Shown here: positions 24,003-32,659 of the stretch, one piece after another
How positions within the stretch are numbered: position 1 is the stretch's first letter
How the letters are laid out: each line of letters opens with the position of its first letter
NCBI RefSeq assembly: GCF_006636205.1
Contig: NZ_VIGB01000003.1
Coordinates: 2,108,001 to 2,172,000 of the forward strand
Origin: Kitasatospora acidiphila
GTDB taxonomy: Bacteria > Actinomycetota > Actinomycetes > Streptomycetales > Streptomycetaceae
Length of the DNA: 64,000 bases
Direction: 5' to 3'
Program-made: the position numbers and the translations under genes
Notes under the pieces: generated by a model
What the model was told of the DNA's origin: nothing
Databases searched by the model: none
What the model saw: only the letters and a program-made list of their open reading frames with translations

Positions 24003-24864
24003 CCCCGGACCAGCGCCCGTCCCTGCCGCCCGTCCCCGCGCCGTACCAACTGCCGTTCCACTACGGCGCCCTGCACAACATCGGGGTCGACTACCTGGTC
24101 GACCCCGAACCGGCCCGCGAGTTGCTCGCCGAACGCCACCCCGGCCTGGTGGCCGCCGAGTTCGACGGGCGGGCCTGCGTGTCGCTCAACTACCAGCTGT
24201 ACTTCGCGCAGTACCCGAACGGCGGCGGGATCACCCAGGAGGTGGAGGTCAACATCATCGCCCACCCCGCCGCCGAGGCCCACCGCCTGCCCGCCCTCGA
24301 CTACCGCCAGTACGCGCGGGGCTTCGACCAGACCAAGCTGCTCGGCATCGCCCGCATCCATGTGCTCTGTGACAACCCGCTGGCCATCGACGCCGGCCGC
24401 CGCCTCTACGCCGAGCCCAAGTACCCAGGCTGGTTCGAGGCCACCATGCCCTCCCTCAACGGACCTGCCGAGCAGCAGAGTTGGTCCATCGCCTGCAAGG
24501 GGCCCGGTTCACCGCCGACGGCTCGGGCATCGAACACGACGACCGCACCCTGTTCAGCCTGCACGCCGATCTGGCCGGCCTCGCCGCCGAACCGGTCAAC
24601 AACACGCCGATCACCGGCTACGGCACCGACCCCGAAGCCGGCCTGCTCGCCGGCCCGATGAACGTCTACCACCCCTACCGGTACCACGGCCTCGATGCCG
24701 CCACCGCACCCCGGGTCCGCCTCGACGTCACCGACCCGGCCGGCGAGGTCGGCCGACACCTGGGCCAACTCGTCGGCACCGCCCCGGCGTCCGGCGTCTG
24801 GACCTACCAGTCCGCCCCGGTCGCCGCCCACAACCGGCCGTACTACCTGCCCGCCAAGGCCTGA
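23999..24864 (+). CDS. Acetoacetate-decarboxylase-like protein (apparent frameshift)
   Basis: Starts at a GTG overlapping the GMC stop. The first 165 residues (VPAPYQLPFHYGALHNIGVD, VSLNYQLYFAQYPNGGG, QEVEVNIIAHPAA, DAGRRLYAEPKYPGWFEA) are followed by a break at the G run 24499-24502; with one extra G the frame continues ARFTADGSGIEHDDRTLFSL to ...PYYLPAKA, about 288 residues in total. The beta-cone shape and a lysine in EPKYPGW resemble acetoacetate decarboxylases, but the fit is moderate. Third gene of the dehydrogenase operon, perhaps acting on the oxidised product. The frameshift is probably a sequencing error. Confidence 0.5.
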
Positions 24865-24889
24865 GGAACTCCCCCGGCAGGCGCCGGCG

Positions 24890-25664
24890 TCACACCCGCC
24901 CGAAGACCAGCGAGACGTTGTGGCCGCCGAACCCGAACGAGTTCGCGAGCGCGGCGTCCCAGCGACCGGTCCGTGCGGCACCGGCGGCGACGTCCAACTC
25001 GACGGCGTGGTCCAGGTTCTCCAGGTTGCGCGTGGGCGGCGCCGAGCCGTCCCGGAGCGCCAGGACGGCAGCGGCGGCGCCGAGTGCCCCGGAGGCACCC
25101 AGCAGGTGCCCGGTCATCGACTTCGTCGCGGTGACCACCGGGTGCCTGCCGACGGCGGTGGCGATGGCGTCGGCCTCCCCAGGTCGCCCTGCGGGGTGGA
25201 GGTGGCGTGCGCGTGCACCAGGCCGATGTCCGTGCCGTCGAGCCCCGCGTCGCGCAGCGACTGCCGCATCGCCCGGATCTGGCCGGGCACGTCGGAGGCG
25301 CTGATGTGCGCGGCGCTGGAGGTGATCCCGGCGCCGAGCACCGCGCCGTGGGCCCGCGCGCCGCGGGCCCGGGCCTGGTCGGCCCGTTCCAGCACCAGGA
25401 TGGCGCCGCCCTCGCCGAGCACGAACCCGTCGCGCTTGGCGTCGAACGGCCGGGAGGAGTGCTCGGGGTCGTCGTTCGCGGTAGACAGCGCCATCATCTG
25501 CGCGAACGCGGCCAGCGGCAGCGGCTGGATGCTCGCCTCGACCCCGCCGGCGACGACCACATCGGCCCGGCCGAGCCGCTCCCGCCGGCGGTCTGCCCAC
25601 CGATCGGGTGATTCGCGCGAGTGCGTTCGAGATCCGTCGGCTGCATAGTCGGAGTCCTGGTCAT
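24890..25664 (-). pseudogene. Beta-ketoacyl synthase (KAS II/FabF-type), C-terminal half only
   Basis: The minus strand encodes ADVVVAGGVEASIQPLPL, SRPFDAKRDGFVLGEGGAIL, LVHAHATSTPQGD (first active-site histidine), TATKSMTGHLLGASGALG (second histidine) and NSFGFGGHNVSLVF. These are residues about 180-415 of a FabF-like ketosynthase. The N-terminal half with the active-site cysteine is missing; the frame instead begins in unrelated DNA (ATG 25662-25664). A further one-base gap occurs at 25178-25181. It cannot be an active condensing enzyme and is a decayed fragment, possibly of a chain-length or polyketide locus. Confidence 0.8.
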
Positions 25665-25699
25665 ACATTCCGACTTCCTGACGATGAGGTGACTCCACG

Positions 25700-26905
25700 A
25701 TGCGACTGCCGGCCCTGACGATGGCTGCCGCGTTGCTCACGACCATCGCGGGCTGCAGCGGCGCCCCGACCGCGTCGCATCGCGGCCCGAGCGGCCCTGG
25801 CGGACCAAGCGGACGGAGCGGACGGAGCCCTTCGGCGGCCGCGTCCCCGGCCGGCCCGCGGGCTTTCACGCTGCTCGCCTCGGGCGACGTCCTCCCGCAC
25901 ACCGAGATCATCCAGCAGGCCGCGGACGACGCCGGAGGCAGCGGGTACGACTTCTCCAAGATGCTCGCGGGCGTCAAACCCGTGGTGAGCGGCGCCGATC
26001 TGGCCATCTGCCACATGGAGACGGTGTACGGCGCCGACGGCGGCCCGTTCACCGGCTGGCCGACCTTCAAATCGCCCCCGCAGGTCGCCCGAGCCCTCAA
26101 GGACGCCGGGTACGCCGCCTGCGACACCGCCTCGAACCACACGCTCGACGACGGCTCCGCCGGCATCCAGCGAACCCTCGACGCCATGGACGCGGTGGGC
26201 CTGAGACACACCGGCTCGGCGCGCAACGCCGACGAGGCCGGCAAGCCGTCCCTGCTGCACGTGCACGGTGCCACCGTGGCCCACCTCGCCTACACCTACG
26301 GCACCAACGACATCCCCCTGCCGTCGGGGCAGCCCTGGGCGGTCAACCTCATCGACCGGGACCGGATCCTGGCCGACGCCAAGGCCGCCCGCACCGCCGG
26401 CGCCGACATCGTGGTGGTCAGCATCCACTGGGGCACCGAATGGCAGGACGATCCGAACGACCAGCAGCTCACCCTCACACGCGAGTTGACGGCCGGCCAG
26501 CAGGAGGGCGCACCCGTCATCGACCTGATCCTGGGCACCCATGCCCACATCCCCCAGGCGTACGAGAAGGTCAACGGCACCTGGACCGTCTACGGGATGG
26601 GGGACCAGATCGCCGGGCACATGTTCAACTACACGGGCGCCGAGGACCCGCGCGGCAACTGGAGTTCGATCGCCCGGTTCACCTTCTCCCCTCCGGCCCA
26701 GCCGGGTCAGCGCTGGACGGTCACCAAGGCCGAGTTCATCCCGCAGCTGATGGACCTCGGGCCGCCCTACCGGGTCCTCGACCTTGCCGACGCGGTCCGG
26801 CAGAACCCCAACCGCGGCGACTACGCACAGGCCCTGGACCACATCCGCTCGGTGGTCCTCAGTCGTGGCGCGGCAGCGGCCGGGCTCACCATGGCGCCGT
26901 CCTAG
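25700..26905 (+). CDS. CapA-family lipoprotein (poly-gamma-glutamate-type metallophosphatase domain)
   Basis: 401 residues with GAGGTGA before the ATG. A lipoprotein signal is visible (ALLTTIAGCSG, lipobox IAGC, Cys at about 19), then a Ser/Pro/Gly linker. The PGA_cap domain has FTLLASGDVLPHT, GADLAICHMETVYG, DTASNHTLDDG, VVSIHWGTEWQ and LILGTHAHIPQAYE, the metal ligands of calcineurin-like CapA proteins. Such proteins are anchored outside the membrane; their substrates are often unknown. Not obviously part of an operon; the ketosynthase remnant lies divergent upstream. Confidence 0.88.
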   Translation: MRLPALTMAAALLTTIAGCSGAPTASHRGPSGPGGPSGRSGRSPSAAASPAGPRAFTLLASGDVLPHTEIIQQAADDAGGSGYDFSKMLAGVKPVVSGADLAICHMETVYGADGGPFTGWPTFKSPPQVARALKDAGYAACDTASNHTLDDGSAGIQRTLDAMDAVGLRHTGSARNADEAGKPSLLHVHGATVAHLAYTYGTNDIPLPSGQPWAVNLIDRDRILADAKAARTAGADIVVVSIHWGTEWQDDPNDQQLTLTRELTAGQQEGAPVIDLILGTHAHIPQAYEKVNGTWTVYGMGDQIAGHMFNYTGAEDPRGNWSSIARFTFSPPAQPGQRWTVTKAEFIPQLMDLGPPYRVLDLADAVRQNPNRGDYAQALDHIRSVVLSRGAAAAGLTMAPS

Positions 26906-27054
26906 CAAGGCAGACGCTTTCACCCCAGGGTTCGGCATTCCCGTTCCGCAGCCGGCCCTTGACTATCCGTCAAGTCCGCGAAATCGTCCTTCCATGCCGC
27001 TGCACTTCATCGGAGCCGACCCGCTCGGGGCTGACCGACCCGCCCGGCTGCCCC

Positions 27055-28629
27055 TCAGACCCGGCAGGCACCCGAGCCGGTCACGCCCTGGTCGGCACGG
27101 CCGCAGGCGGCCTCCCAGTCGTGCGCGGGACCGGGGGCGGCCGGGGCCGCCTGGCGCGGGGCTGCGGCGGCGTCGGACGCCAGCCGGACCACGATGGCGT
27201 CGATCACCGGGCGCGGGCTGTCCCCGGCGAAGTTGTTCACCAGCAGGCTGAACGCGAGGGTCTGCCCGTTCGCCCGCTCCAGGTAGCCGGCCAGCGCGTC
27301 CACGCCGGTCATCGAGCCGGTCTTGGCGTGCACCCGGCCCTCGGCGGGGGTGCCGCGGAACCGGTCGCTCAGGGTGCCGCCGACCATCCGGCGGGGGTCG
27401 CCGGCCACCGGCAGCGCGTTGTACCAAGTGGTGAACCAGGGCTGCCGCCTGGCGAAGCGGAACAGTGCGACCAGCCGCTGCCCGGTCATCAGGTTCTGCC
27501 GCGACAGTCCGGAGCCGTCCACCTGGCGGGCCGGCGTCACCTCGAGTCCGTTGCGGTGCAGGTAGCCGCGCAGTTGGTCCAGCCCGGCCGTCCAGCTGCC
27601 GGAACCGGCCTTCACCGCGCCGATCTCCTTCACCAGGTGCTCGGCGATCCCGTTGTTGCTGAGCTTGAGGAAGGGCACCAGCAGCTCGCCGAGCGGCGCC
27701 GAGTCGTGCGCGGCCAGCACGGCGGCGCCCGCCGGGGCCCGCTGCTCGCGCAGTGCGCCGTGCACCGCGACGCCGTGCCGGGCCAGTGCGGCGGCGAAGA
27801 CGGTGCCGGCCAGCCGCGCGGGGTCGTCGACCGCCACCCATTCGTCGGTCGGGCCAGCGTCGGCCGGCAGGCTGCCGGAGAGCACCAGGTCGTTGCCGCC
27901 GGGACGCCGATCCACCTGCACGGTGTTCGGGCTGCCCGCCGCGCCGGTGGCGGCCTGCCCGCTGACCCGGACGGGCGCCTGCTCGGGGGTGAGCCGGACG
28001 GCCGCCGGTCCGCCCGCCGCGGTGTCCGGTGTCAGGGTGAGGCGCACGGTGCCCACGTCGTCGTCGCTGTCGGTGGTGAGGGTGAGGGCGGAGATCTGCG
28101 GGCTGTAGTAGGCGGCCTGGTCGTCCCAGGCCCAGGCCGCGCCGAGTGGCACGTCGTCATAGCGCGAGGCGTCGGCCAGCACGCCGCCGGTCACCTCGGT
28201 GACGCCGCCGGCGGCGACCCGGGCGGCCAGCGCGTCGAGGTCGGCCGGCTGCAGGCTCGGGTCACCGCCGCCGCGCAGCACCAGGTCGCCGTCGAGGCGG
28301 CCGCCGGTGCGGGAGCCGGTCGCGAGGACCTGCGTGGTGAAGCGGTGGTCCTGGCCGAGCAGGTCGAGCGCGGCGGCCGCGGTGACGGTCTTCTGGGTGG
28401 AGGCGGGCAGCAGCAGCGCGTCCGCGTCGTGCTGGTAGACCACCGTGCCGGTGGCGGCATCGCTGACCAGCACGGACACTTCGGCCCCGGCGAGGCGGGG
28501 ATCGGCGAGCAGGCGGTCCAGGTCAGCGGTGAGCGGGGCGGGAGTGGCGGGCGCCGAGGCGGTGACCAGCAGGGCGACGAGGACGGTGGCCAGCGGGGCG
28601 GCGAGCCGACGGACCGGGATGCTCCACAC
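27055..28629 (-). CDS. dacB: D-alanyl-D-alanine carboxypeptidase/endopeptidase, PBP4 type (peptidase S13)
   Basis: 524 residues from GTG 28627-28629, behind GGAG. Signal peptide at the N-terminus (LATVLVALLVTASAPA). The three penicillin-binding motifs are present: SxxK in LLPASTQKTVTAA (about residue 77), SxN in KLSNNGIAEHL, and KTG in VHAKTGSMTGV. The long insertion between the first two motifs is typical of PBP4/DacB. The enzyme trims or cleaves peptide cross-links in peptidoglycan outside the membrane. It follows the small lipoprotein gene by 40 bp and is divergent from a two-component system that shares an operator with it. Confidence 0.92.
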   Translation of the reverse strand: MWSIPVRRLAAPLATVLVALLVTASAPATPAPLTADLDRLLADPRLAGAEVSVLVSDAATGTVVYQHDADALLLPASTQKTVTAAAALDLLGQDHRFTTQVLATGSRTGGRLDGDLVLRGGGDPSLQPADLDALAARVAAGGVTEVTGGVLADASRYDDVPLGAAWAWDDQAAYYSPQISALTLTTDSDDDVGTVRLTLTPDTAAGGPAAVRLTPEQAPVRVSGQAATGAAGSPNTVQVDRRPGGNDLVLSGSLPADAGPTDEWVAVDDPARLAGTVFAAALARHGVAVHGALREQRAPAGAAVLAAHDSAPLGELLVPFLKLSNNGIAEHLVKEIGAVKAGSGSWTAGLDQLRGYLHRNGLEVTPARQVDGSGLSRQNLMTGQRLVALFRFARRQPWFTTWYNALPVAGDPRRMVGGTLSDRFRGTPAEGRVHAKTGSMTGVDALAGYLERANGQTLAFSLLVNNFAGDSPRPVIDAIVVRLASDAAAAPRQAAPAAPGPAHDWEAACGRADQGVTGSGACRV

Positions 28630-28668
28630 GGTGTCTCCGGGGGATGGACGGGCCTGGGGCCCCCACCT

Positions 28669-28914
28669 TCACCCGAGCGCCGCCCACGGGCGGGACGACG
28701 CGCCCGCCGGGTTGTCGCCGCAGCTCGCCCAGGTGGGTTTCTGCTGGTCGAGGGCGCACTCGGCGGCAGGGTTGGGGGCCGTCGCGGAGAGCCCGAGCGG
28801 ACCGAGGGGGGTGCGGGGCGCCGGGGCGTCGCATCCGGCCAGCGTTGCCGCGCCCAGGACCGCCAGGGCCGCCAGGGCCACGGCGTGCGGGCCGAACCGG
28901 CGGGTACGCCTCAT
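28669..28914 (-). CDS. Small lipoprotein, first gene before dacB
   Basis: About 81 residues from ATG 28912-28914; another ATG five codons upstream is possible. The N-terminus MRRTRRFGPHAVALAALAVLG continues to a lipobox LAGC at residue about 27. The mature part is short and Pro/Ala-rich with two cysteines (ECALDQQ, ASCGDN) that could form a disulfide. No homologous function is recognised. Co-transcription with dacB and location next to the two-component system suggest an envelope role. Confidence 0.65.
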   Translation of the reverse strand: MRRTRRFGPHAVALAALAVLGAATLAGCDAPAPRTPLGPLGLSATAPNPAAECALDQQKPTWASCGDNPAGASSRPWAALG

Positions 28915-28990
28915 GGGATTCCGCTGCACTGCGATGCTCCGTCCTGCCTTCCGGTGCTTCGAACGAGATGGGAGCTTCGCCGAGCGATGC

Positions 28991-29006
28991 TGAGGATTTG
29001 ATGAGG
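28991..29006 (+). promoter_or_regulatory. Probable response-regulator operator, site 1
   Basis: TGAGGATTTGATGAGG lies in the divergent promoter region between the lipoprotein/dacB genes and the response-regulator gene. Its exact reverse complement is found at 31060-31075, upstream of the metalloprotease gene. Read on the minus strand it contains two CTCAT units 11 bp apart, the helical spacing of OmpR-family tandem sites. It overlaps the likely -35 region of the response-regulator promoter, whose -10 is TATCCT at 29018-29023. Confidence 0.65.
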
Positions 29007-29031
29007 AGGACTGCGGCTATCCTTGGCCGCC

Positions 29032-29721
29032 GTGCGCGTACTGGTGATCGAGGACAACGACGACCTGCGGTTCGCCGTCACCGCCGCGCTGCGCGGTGAC
29101 GGTCTGGCCGTCGACGAGGCGGCGGATCTGCCGGCCGCCGACGAGGCGCTGTTCGTCACCGAGTACGACTGCGTCGTGTTCGACCGGATGCTGCCGTCCG
29201 GCGACTCCCTCGACTACGTCCGGCAGCTGCGGCAGAACGGCCGCTCGGTGCCCGTGCTGTTCCTCACCTCCCGCGATCAGATCGCCGACCGGGTCGAGGG
29301 GTTCACCGCGGGCGGTGACGACTACCTGGTCAAGCCGTTCGCGGTGCCCGAGCTCATCGTCCGGGTGCGCAGCCTGTGCCGCCGGGCCGGCACCGTCACC
29401 CCGCCGGTGCACCGCGTCGCCGGCCTGGAGATCGACACCGCCCGCCGGCAGGTGCGCCGGGACGGCGTGCTGCTGGTGCTGACCGCCAAGGAGTACGCGC
29501 TCCTGGAGGTCCTGGCGATCCGCGCCGATCAGGCCGTGCCCCGCGCCGAGCTGATCGAGAAGTGCTGGGACGAGATGGCCGAGCCCAACTCCAACGTCGT
29601 CGACGTGCTGGTCTCACAGCTGCGCCGCAAGCTCGGCGCCCCGCCCCTCGTCCACACCGTGCGCGGCGTGGGCTACCGGCTGGCCGCCGACGGCACCGAC
29701 GGCGCCGGGTCCGGACGGTGA
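29032..29721 (+). CDS. OmpR/PhoB-family response regulator
   Basis: 229 residues from GTG 29032; TATCCT nine bases upstream suggests a leaderless transcript. The receiver domain has the acidic pair VIEDNDDLR, phosphoacceptor in CVVFDRMLPSGDS, FLTSRDQ and VKPFAVPELI. The C-terminal winged helix contains LTAKEYALLEVLAIR, SNVVDVLVSQLRRKLG and VHTVRGVGYRLA. It partners with the histidine kinase that overlaps its end by GTGA. The 16-bp box at the promoter and at 31060 is its likely binding site. Confidence 0.92.
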   Translation: MRVLVIEDNDDLRFAVTAALRGDGLAVDEAADLPAADEALFVTEYDCVVFDRMLPSGDSLDYVRQLRQNGRSVPVLFLTSRDQIADRVEGFTAGGDDYLVKPFAVPELIVRVRSLCRRAGTVTPPVHRVAGLEIDTARRQVRRDGVLLVLTAKEYALLEVLAIRADQAVPRAELIEKCWDEMAEPNSNVVDVLVSQLRRKLGAPPLVHTVRGVGYRLAADGTDGAGSGR

Positions 29722-31022
29722 GAGTGCTGCCCGGCCGGTTCCGGCCGCATGCCGACCGGGCCGACCGGACGCCCGCGGCCCGCCGGGCCCACCGGATGCG
29801 CTGGCGCCTCACCGCGCTGTTCACCCTGACCAGCGCGATCGGCCTGATCGGCCTGGCCGGCTTCGCCGTGCACAACGACGACCTCTCCCGGCGCCGCCAG
29901 CTCGACAGCGAGCTGAAGCTGCAGATCACCCAGGCCGTCTCCGGCCTCGAGTTCGACGACACCGGGCAGCTCGTCGCCACGACCCTGAACGACTACGTCG
30001 AGACCTCCTGCCCGTCGCTGTTCGTGCTGTCCGACACCGGCGGCAGCCTCAAGCCCGCGTTCACCCCGCGCCAGCCGTGCGCGCACGCCCGCCCCGCCGA
30101 CGTCCAGGCGATCGCCGCCGCGTCGGTGCAGGAGGGCGGCCGGGTCCTGACCGACGGCCGCGGCACGGACGGCCACCCGCTCAGGCTCGCGGCCGGAGTC
30201 TTCGCCACCGCCGACGGCCAGGGCACCGGCGGCTCGATCGTCGCCGTGGGCGACCTCACCTCGGACCAGGCCGCACACCGGGAGCTGACTGGCCTGCTCG
30301 CCGCCGGCTGCGCCGTCCTGCTCGGCCTGTCCGCGATCGCCGGCCACCTGCTCTCCGGCCGCGCCATCCGGCCCGCGCTGACCGCACTGCAGCAGCAGGA
30401 GGCCTTCCTCGCCGAGGCCGCCCACGACCTGCGCACCCCCGCCGCCTCGCTGCGCCTGCTCGCCGAGACCGCCCTGCGCGACGACACCGCGCGCGACGCG
30501 GCGCTGGAGCGCACCGTGCGGTTGGCGACCCGGATGGGCGAGCTCGTCGACGGACTGCTCACCCGCGCCCGCCTCACCGCGGGCGTCGTCACCCTCGCCC
30601 GCGAACCGCTGCGCCTCGACCAGCTCGTGGAGGCCGTCGCCGACGACACCCACACCGACGGGCACCAGGTCACCGTCCGCACCGAGCCCGCCGTGGTGAA
30701 CGCCGACCCGGAACTGCTGCGCCGCGCCGTCGCCAATCTGCTGGGCAACGCGCTCACCCACGGCCGCACAGCCGGAGCGCCCGCCCGGGTGGAGCTCACC
30801 GTGCGGGCCGATGGCGCGGTCACGGTCGACGACGCCGGACCGGGCATCCCCGCCGAGCTGGCCGACTCGCTGTTCGAGCGTTTCCACAGCGGCTCCGGCT
30901 CCACCGGCCTCGGGCTGTCCATCGCCTCCTGGGTCGCCCGCGCTCACGCCGGCACCCTCACCGCCGGGAGCAGCCCGACCGGCGGCGCCCGCTTCACCCT
31001 CCGCCTGCCCGTGCACGGTTGA
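29718..31022 (+). CDS. Sensor histidine kinase, partner of the OmpR-type regulator
   Basis: 434 residues; GTG overlaps the regulator stop codon. Two transmembrane helices (about residues 27-50, LTALFTLTSAIGLIGLAGF, and 185-210, LTGLLAAGCAVLLGLSAIA) flank a periplasmic sensor of about 135 residues that contains two cysteines (ETSCPSLF, PRQPCAHA). Then come the H box AEAAHDLRTPAASLRLL, N box RRAVANLLGNALTHGR, DDAGPGIPAEL and GSTGLGLSIASWVARAH. The periplasmic cysteine pair and adjacent peptidoglycan genes fit envelope-stress sensing, which is inference. Confidence 0.9.
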   Translation: MRVLPGRFRPHADRADRTPAARRAHRMRWRLTALFTLTSAIGLIGLAGFAVHNDDLSRRRQLDSELKLQITQAVSGLEFDDTGQLVATTLNDYVETSCPSLFVLSDTGGSLKPAFTPRQPCAHARPADVQAIAAASVQEGGRVLTDGRGTDGHPLRLAAGVFATADGQGTGGSIVAVGDLTSDQAAHRELTGLLAAGCAVLLGLSAIAGHLLSGRAIRPALTALQQQEAFLAEAAHDLRTPAASLRLLAETALRDDTARDAALERTVRLATRMGELVDGLLTRARLTAGVVTLAREPLRLDQLVEAVADDTHTDGHQVTVRTEPAVVNADPELLRRAVANLLGNALTHGRTAGAPARVELTVRADGAVTVDDAGPGIPAELADSLFERFHSGSGSTGLGLSIASWVARAHAGTLTAGSSPTGGARFTLRLPVHG

Positions 31023-31059
31023 CGCCCTGCCGGGCCGGCCGATCCCTCCGGTCCCGGCA

Positions 31060-31075
31060 CCTCATCAAATCCTCA
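31060..31075 (+). promoter_or_regulatory. Probable response-regulator operator, site 2 (inverted copy)
   Basis: CCTCATCAAATCCTCA is the exact reverse complement of the 16-bp box at 28991-29006. It sits 38 bp after the kinase stop and about 115 bp upstream of the metalloprotease ATG, so the regulator probably also controls that gene. The CTCAT-N6-CTCAT arrangement (11-bp period) is preserved. Confidence 0.65.
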
Positions 31076-31191
31076 TGCCGGTTCGACGAGGCTTCCGGGC
31101 GTCGGCGGTCGCGCTCTCCTCCCATCCACCCCACTACCGGAGAGCGCGGCCGCCGGCGGTCCGTGGCCGACGGCAGGAGGGCGTTCCACCC

Positions 31192-32550
31192 ATGAGCAGC
31201 AGTTCCACGACCGGGCGCCGGGCTGCCGGCCGGGTCCCGATGGCAGCCCTGCTGGCCACCGCCGCGGCCGCGGCACTGCTGAGCGCGGGGTGCAGCGCAG
31301 ACCCGCCCGCCCGGCCGGCCCAGCCGTCGTCATCCCCGCTGACCGTCACGCTCGCGGCCACGCCCTCGGCGGAGGCCGAACAGCAGCGCCTGGCCACCGA
31401 GTTCCACCCCGACGACACCCAGCCGACCGGCCTGTACCTGCCGCCGCACACCAGCCTGACCGTCACGGCCGACCGGCCCGGCGACGCGCCCGTGCCCGAA
31501 CTGCTGGTCGGCACCTACGGGTTGGACGGCACCGACAGCGGCACCGAGGACGAGCCGCGCACCCACCGGCTCCAGGACGCCACGACGGTGGTCGGCGACG
31601 ACACCGGCGGCCTGCTGTACGTCCGCTACACCAAGGACGGTGGGGGCGCCGCGCCCGAGCTCACGCTGCACTTCGGCGACGCGGCCCGGCCGGTCCCCTT
31701 CCACGTCCTGGGGAAGACGCCCGCCGCGCAGTGGAAGGCGCAGTTGGAGGCGGCGAAGGACGTGCCGGTCGCCCAGTTCGTCAGCGAGCACCTGGTCCTC
31801 ACCGTCCACCTCGACTCGGCCCGCCGCAACGCCGGGCAGGACCCCGACGACCTGCTGCGCGGGTACGAGCACATCCTCGCGGTGGAGGACGCGATCAGCG
31901 GACTGGGCGGCAAGGCCCCGAGCGACGCGCGCAGCCCGCTGCGGTACTTCGTCTCCGAGGGCCGGGCGCACATCGACCCCAACGCGTACTACACCCGGGT
32001 CTGCTACCCCTCCGACTCGATCGACGAGATACTGAACACCGCCGCCCTGAACAAGGGTTGGGGCATCTGGCACGAGCTCGGGCACATGCACCAGCAGTCC
32101 TCGTGGACGTGGGACAGCACCACCGAGGTGACCGTCAACATCTACAGCCTCGCGGTCCAACGCGACGCCGCGCAGCCCAGCCGGCTCGCCGCCGACGGCA
32201 CGCCCGAGGCGGTCCGCGGCTACCTGGCCAAGCCGGCCGCCGCCCGGAACTACGACGCGGAGGACGGCGACCCCTTCGTCCGGCTGGCCATGTTCGAACA
32301 GCTGCGCCTCGCCTTCGGCGACCGCTTCTACCCCGAGCTGCACAAGCTGACCCGCCGGGCGGAGCAGGCCGCCGACCCCGAGCAGTACCTCGTCCTGAAC
32401 GCCTCGCGGGTCGCCGGACGAAACCTGGCCGGCTTCTTCTCCGCCTGGGGCGTCCCGGTCACCGACCAGACCAAGGCCGAGCTGGCCGCCCTCGGCCTCC
32501 CGGCCCCGGACCAGGATCCGGCCGCCATGGACGTGGCGAAGAGTTCCTAG
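31192..32550 (+). CDS. Secreted M60-like (enhancin/IMPa-type) zinc metalloprotease lipoprotein
   Basis: 452 residues, GGAGG before ATG 31192. Lipoprotein signal with lipobox LLSAGC (Cys about 35). After a beta-sandwich region (PTGLYLPPHTSLTVTADRPG; LLVGTYGLDGTDSG) the catalytic segment reads GIWHELGHMHQQSSWTWD, an HELGH zinc site, with a downstream glutamate in TTEVTVNIYSLAVQ. This order, with a beta-rich N-terminal domain and HExxH followed by TxEVxxN, is typical of M60-like peptidases that cleave glycosylated proteins. It is exposed outside the cell. Its promoter carries the shared 16-bp operator, tying it to the two-component system. Confidence 0.85.
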   Translation: MSSSSTTGRRAAGRVPMAALLATAAAAALLSAGCSADPPARPAQPSSSPLTVTLAATPSAEAEQQRLATEFHPDDTQPTGLYLPPHTSLTVTADRPGDAPVPELLVGTYGLDGTDSGTEDEPRTHRLQDATTVVGDDTGGLLYVRYTKDGGGAAPELTLHFGDAARPVPFHVLGKTPAAQWKAQLEAAKDVPVAQFVSEHLVLTVHLDSARRNAGQDPDDLLRGYEHILAVEDAISGLGGKAPSDARSPLRYFVSEGRAHIDPNAYYTRVCYPSDSIDEILNTAALNKGWGIWHELGHMHQQSSWTWDSTTEVTVNIYSLAVQRDAAQPSRLAADGTPEAVRGYLAKPAAARNYDAEDGDPFVRLAMFEQLRLAFGDRFYPELHKLTRRAEQAADPEQYLVLNASRVAGRNLAGFFSAWGVPVTDQTKAELAALGLPAPDQDPAAMDVAKSS

Positions 32551-32592
32551 CGCACCAGGGCCCCGGCTGCGTTTCTCGACCCACCCCGCAAA

Positions 32593-32626
32593 AAGCCCGT
32601 CCCCGCATCGCTGCGGGGACGGGCTT
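32593..32626 (+). terminator. Strong terminator downstream of the metalloprotease gene
   Basis: A 15-bp perfect stem (AAGCCCGTCCCCGCA with its complement) closes a 4-nt loop, flanked by A residues on the left side. It could work in both directions, although the next gene on the minus strand is absent. Confidence 0.85.
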
Positions 32627-32659
32627 CCGGCCTGCGTAAGCAACACCGACCGGAACAAC

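Noticed and set aside
24890..25664. Functional polyketide or fatty-acid ketosynthase
   Set aside because: The cysteine-bearing half is missing, and no partner acyl carrier protein or chain-length factor is present.
26956..26970. TTGAC-TATCC-GTCAA palindrome between CapA and dacB as an operator
   Set aside because: Both genes are convergent here, so no promoter is expected; the repeat is short.
26440..29001. Long plus-strand frame opposite the dacB gene
   Set aside because: The minus strand carries an intact S13 peptidase with all three active-site motifs; the plus frame has no start or family.
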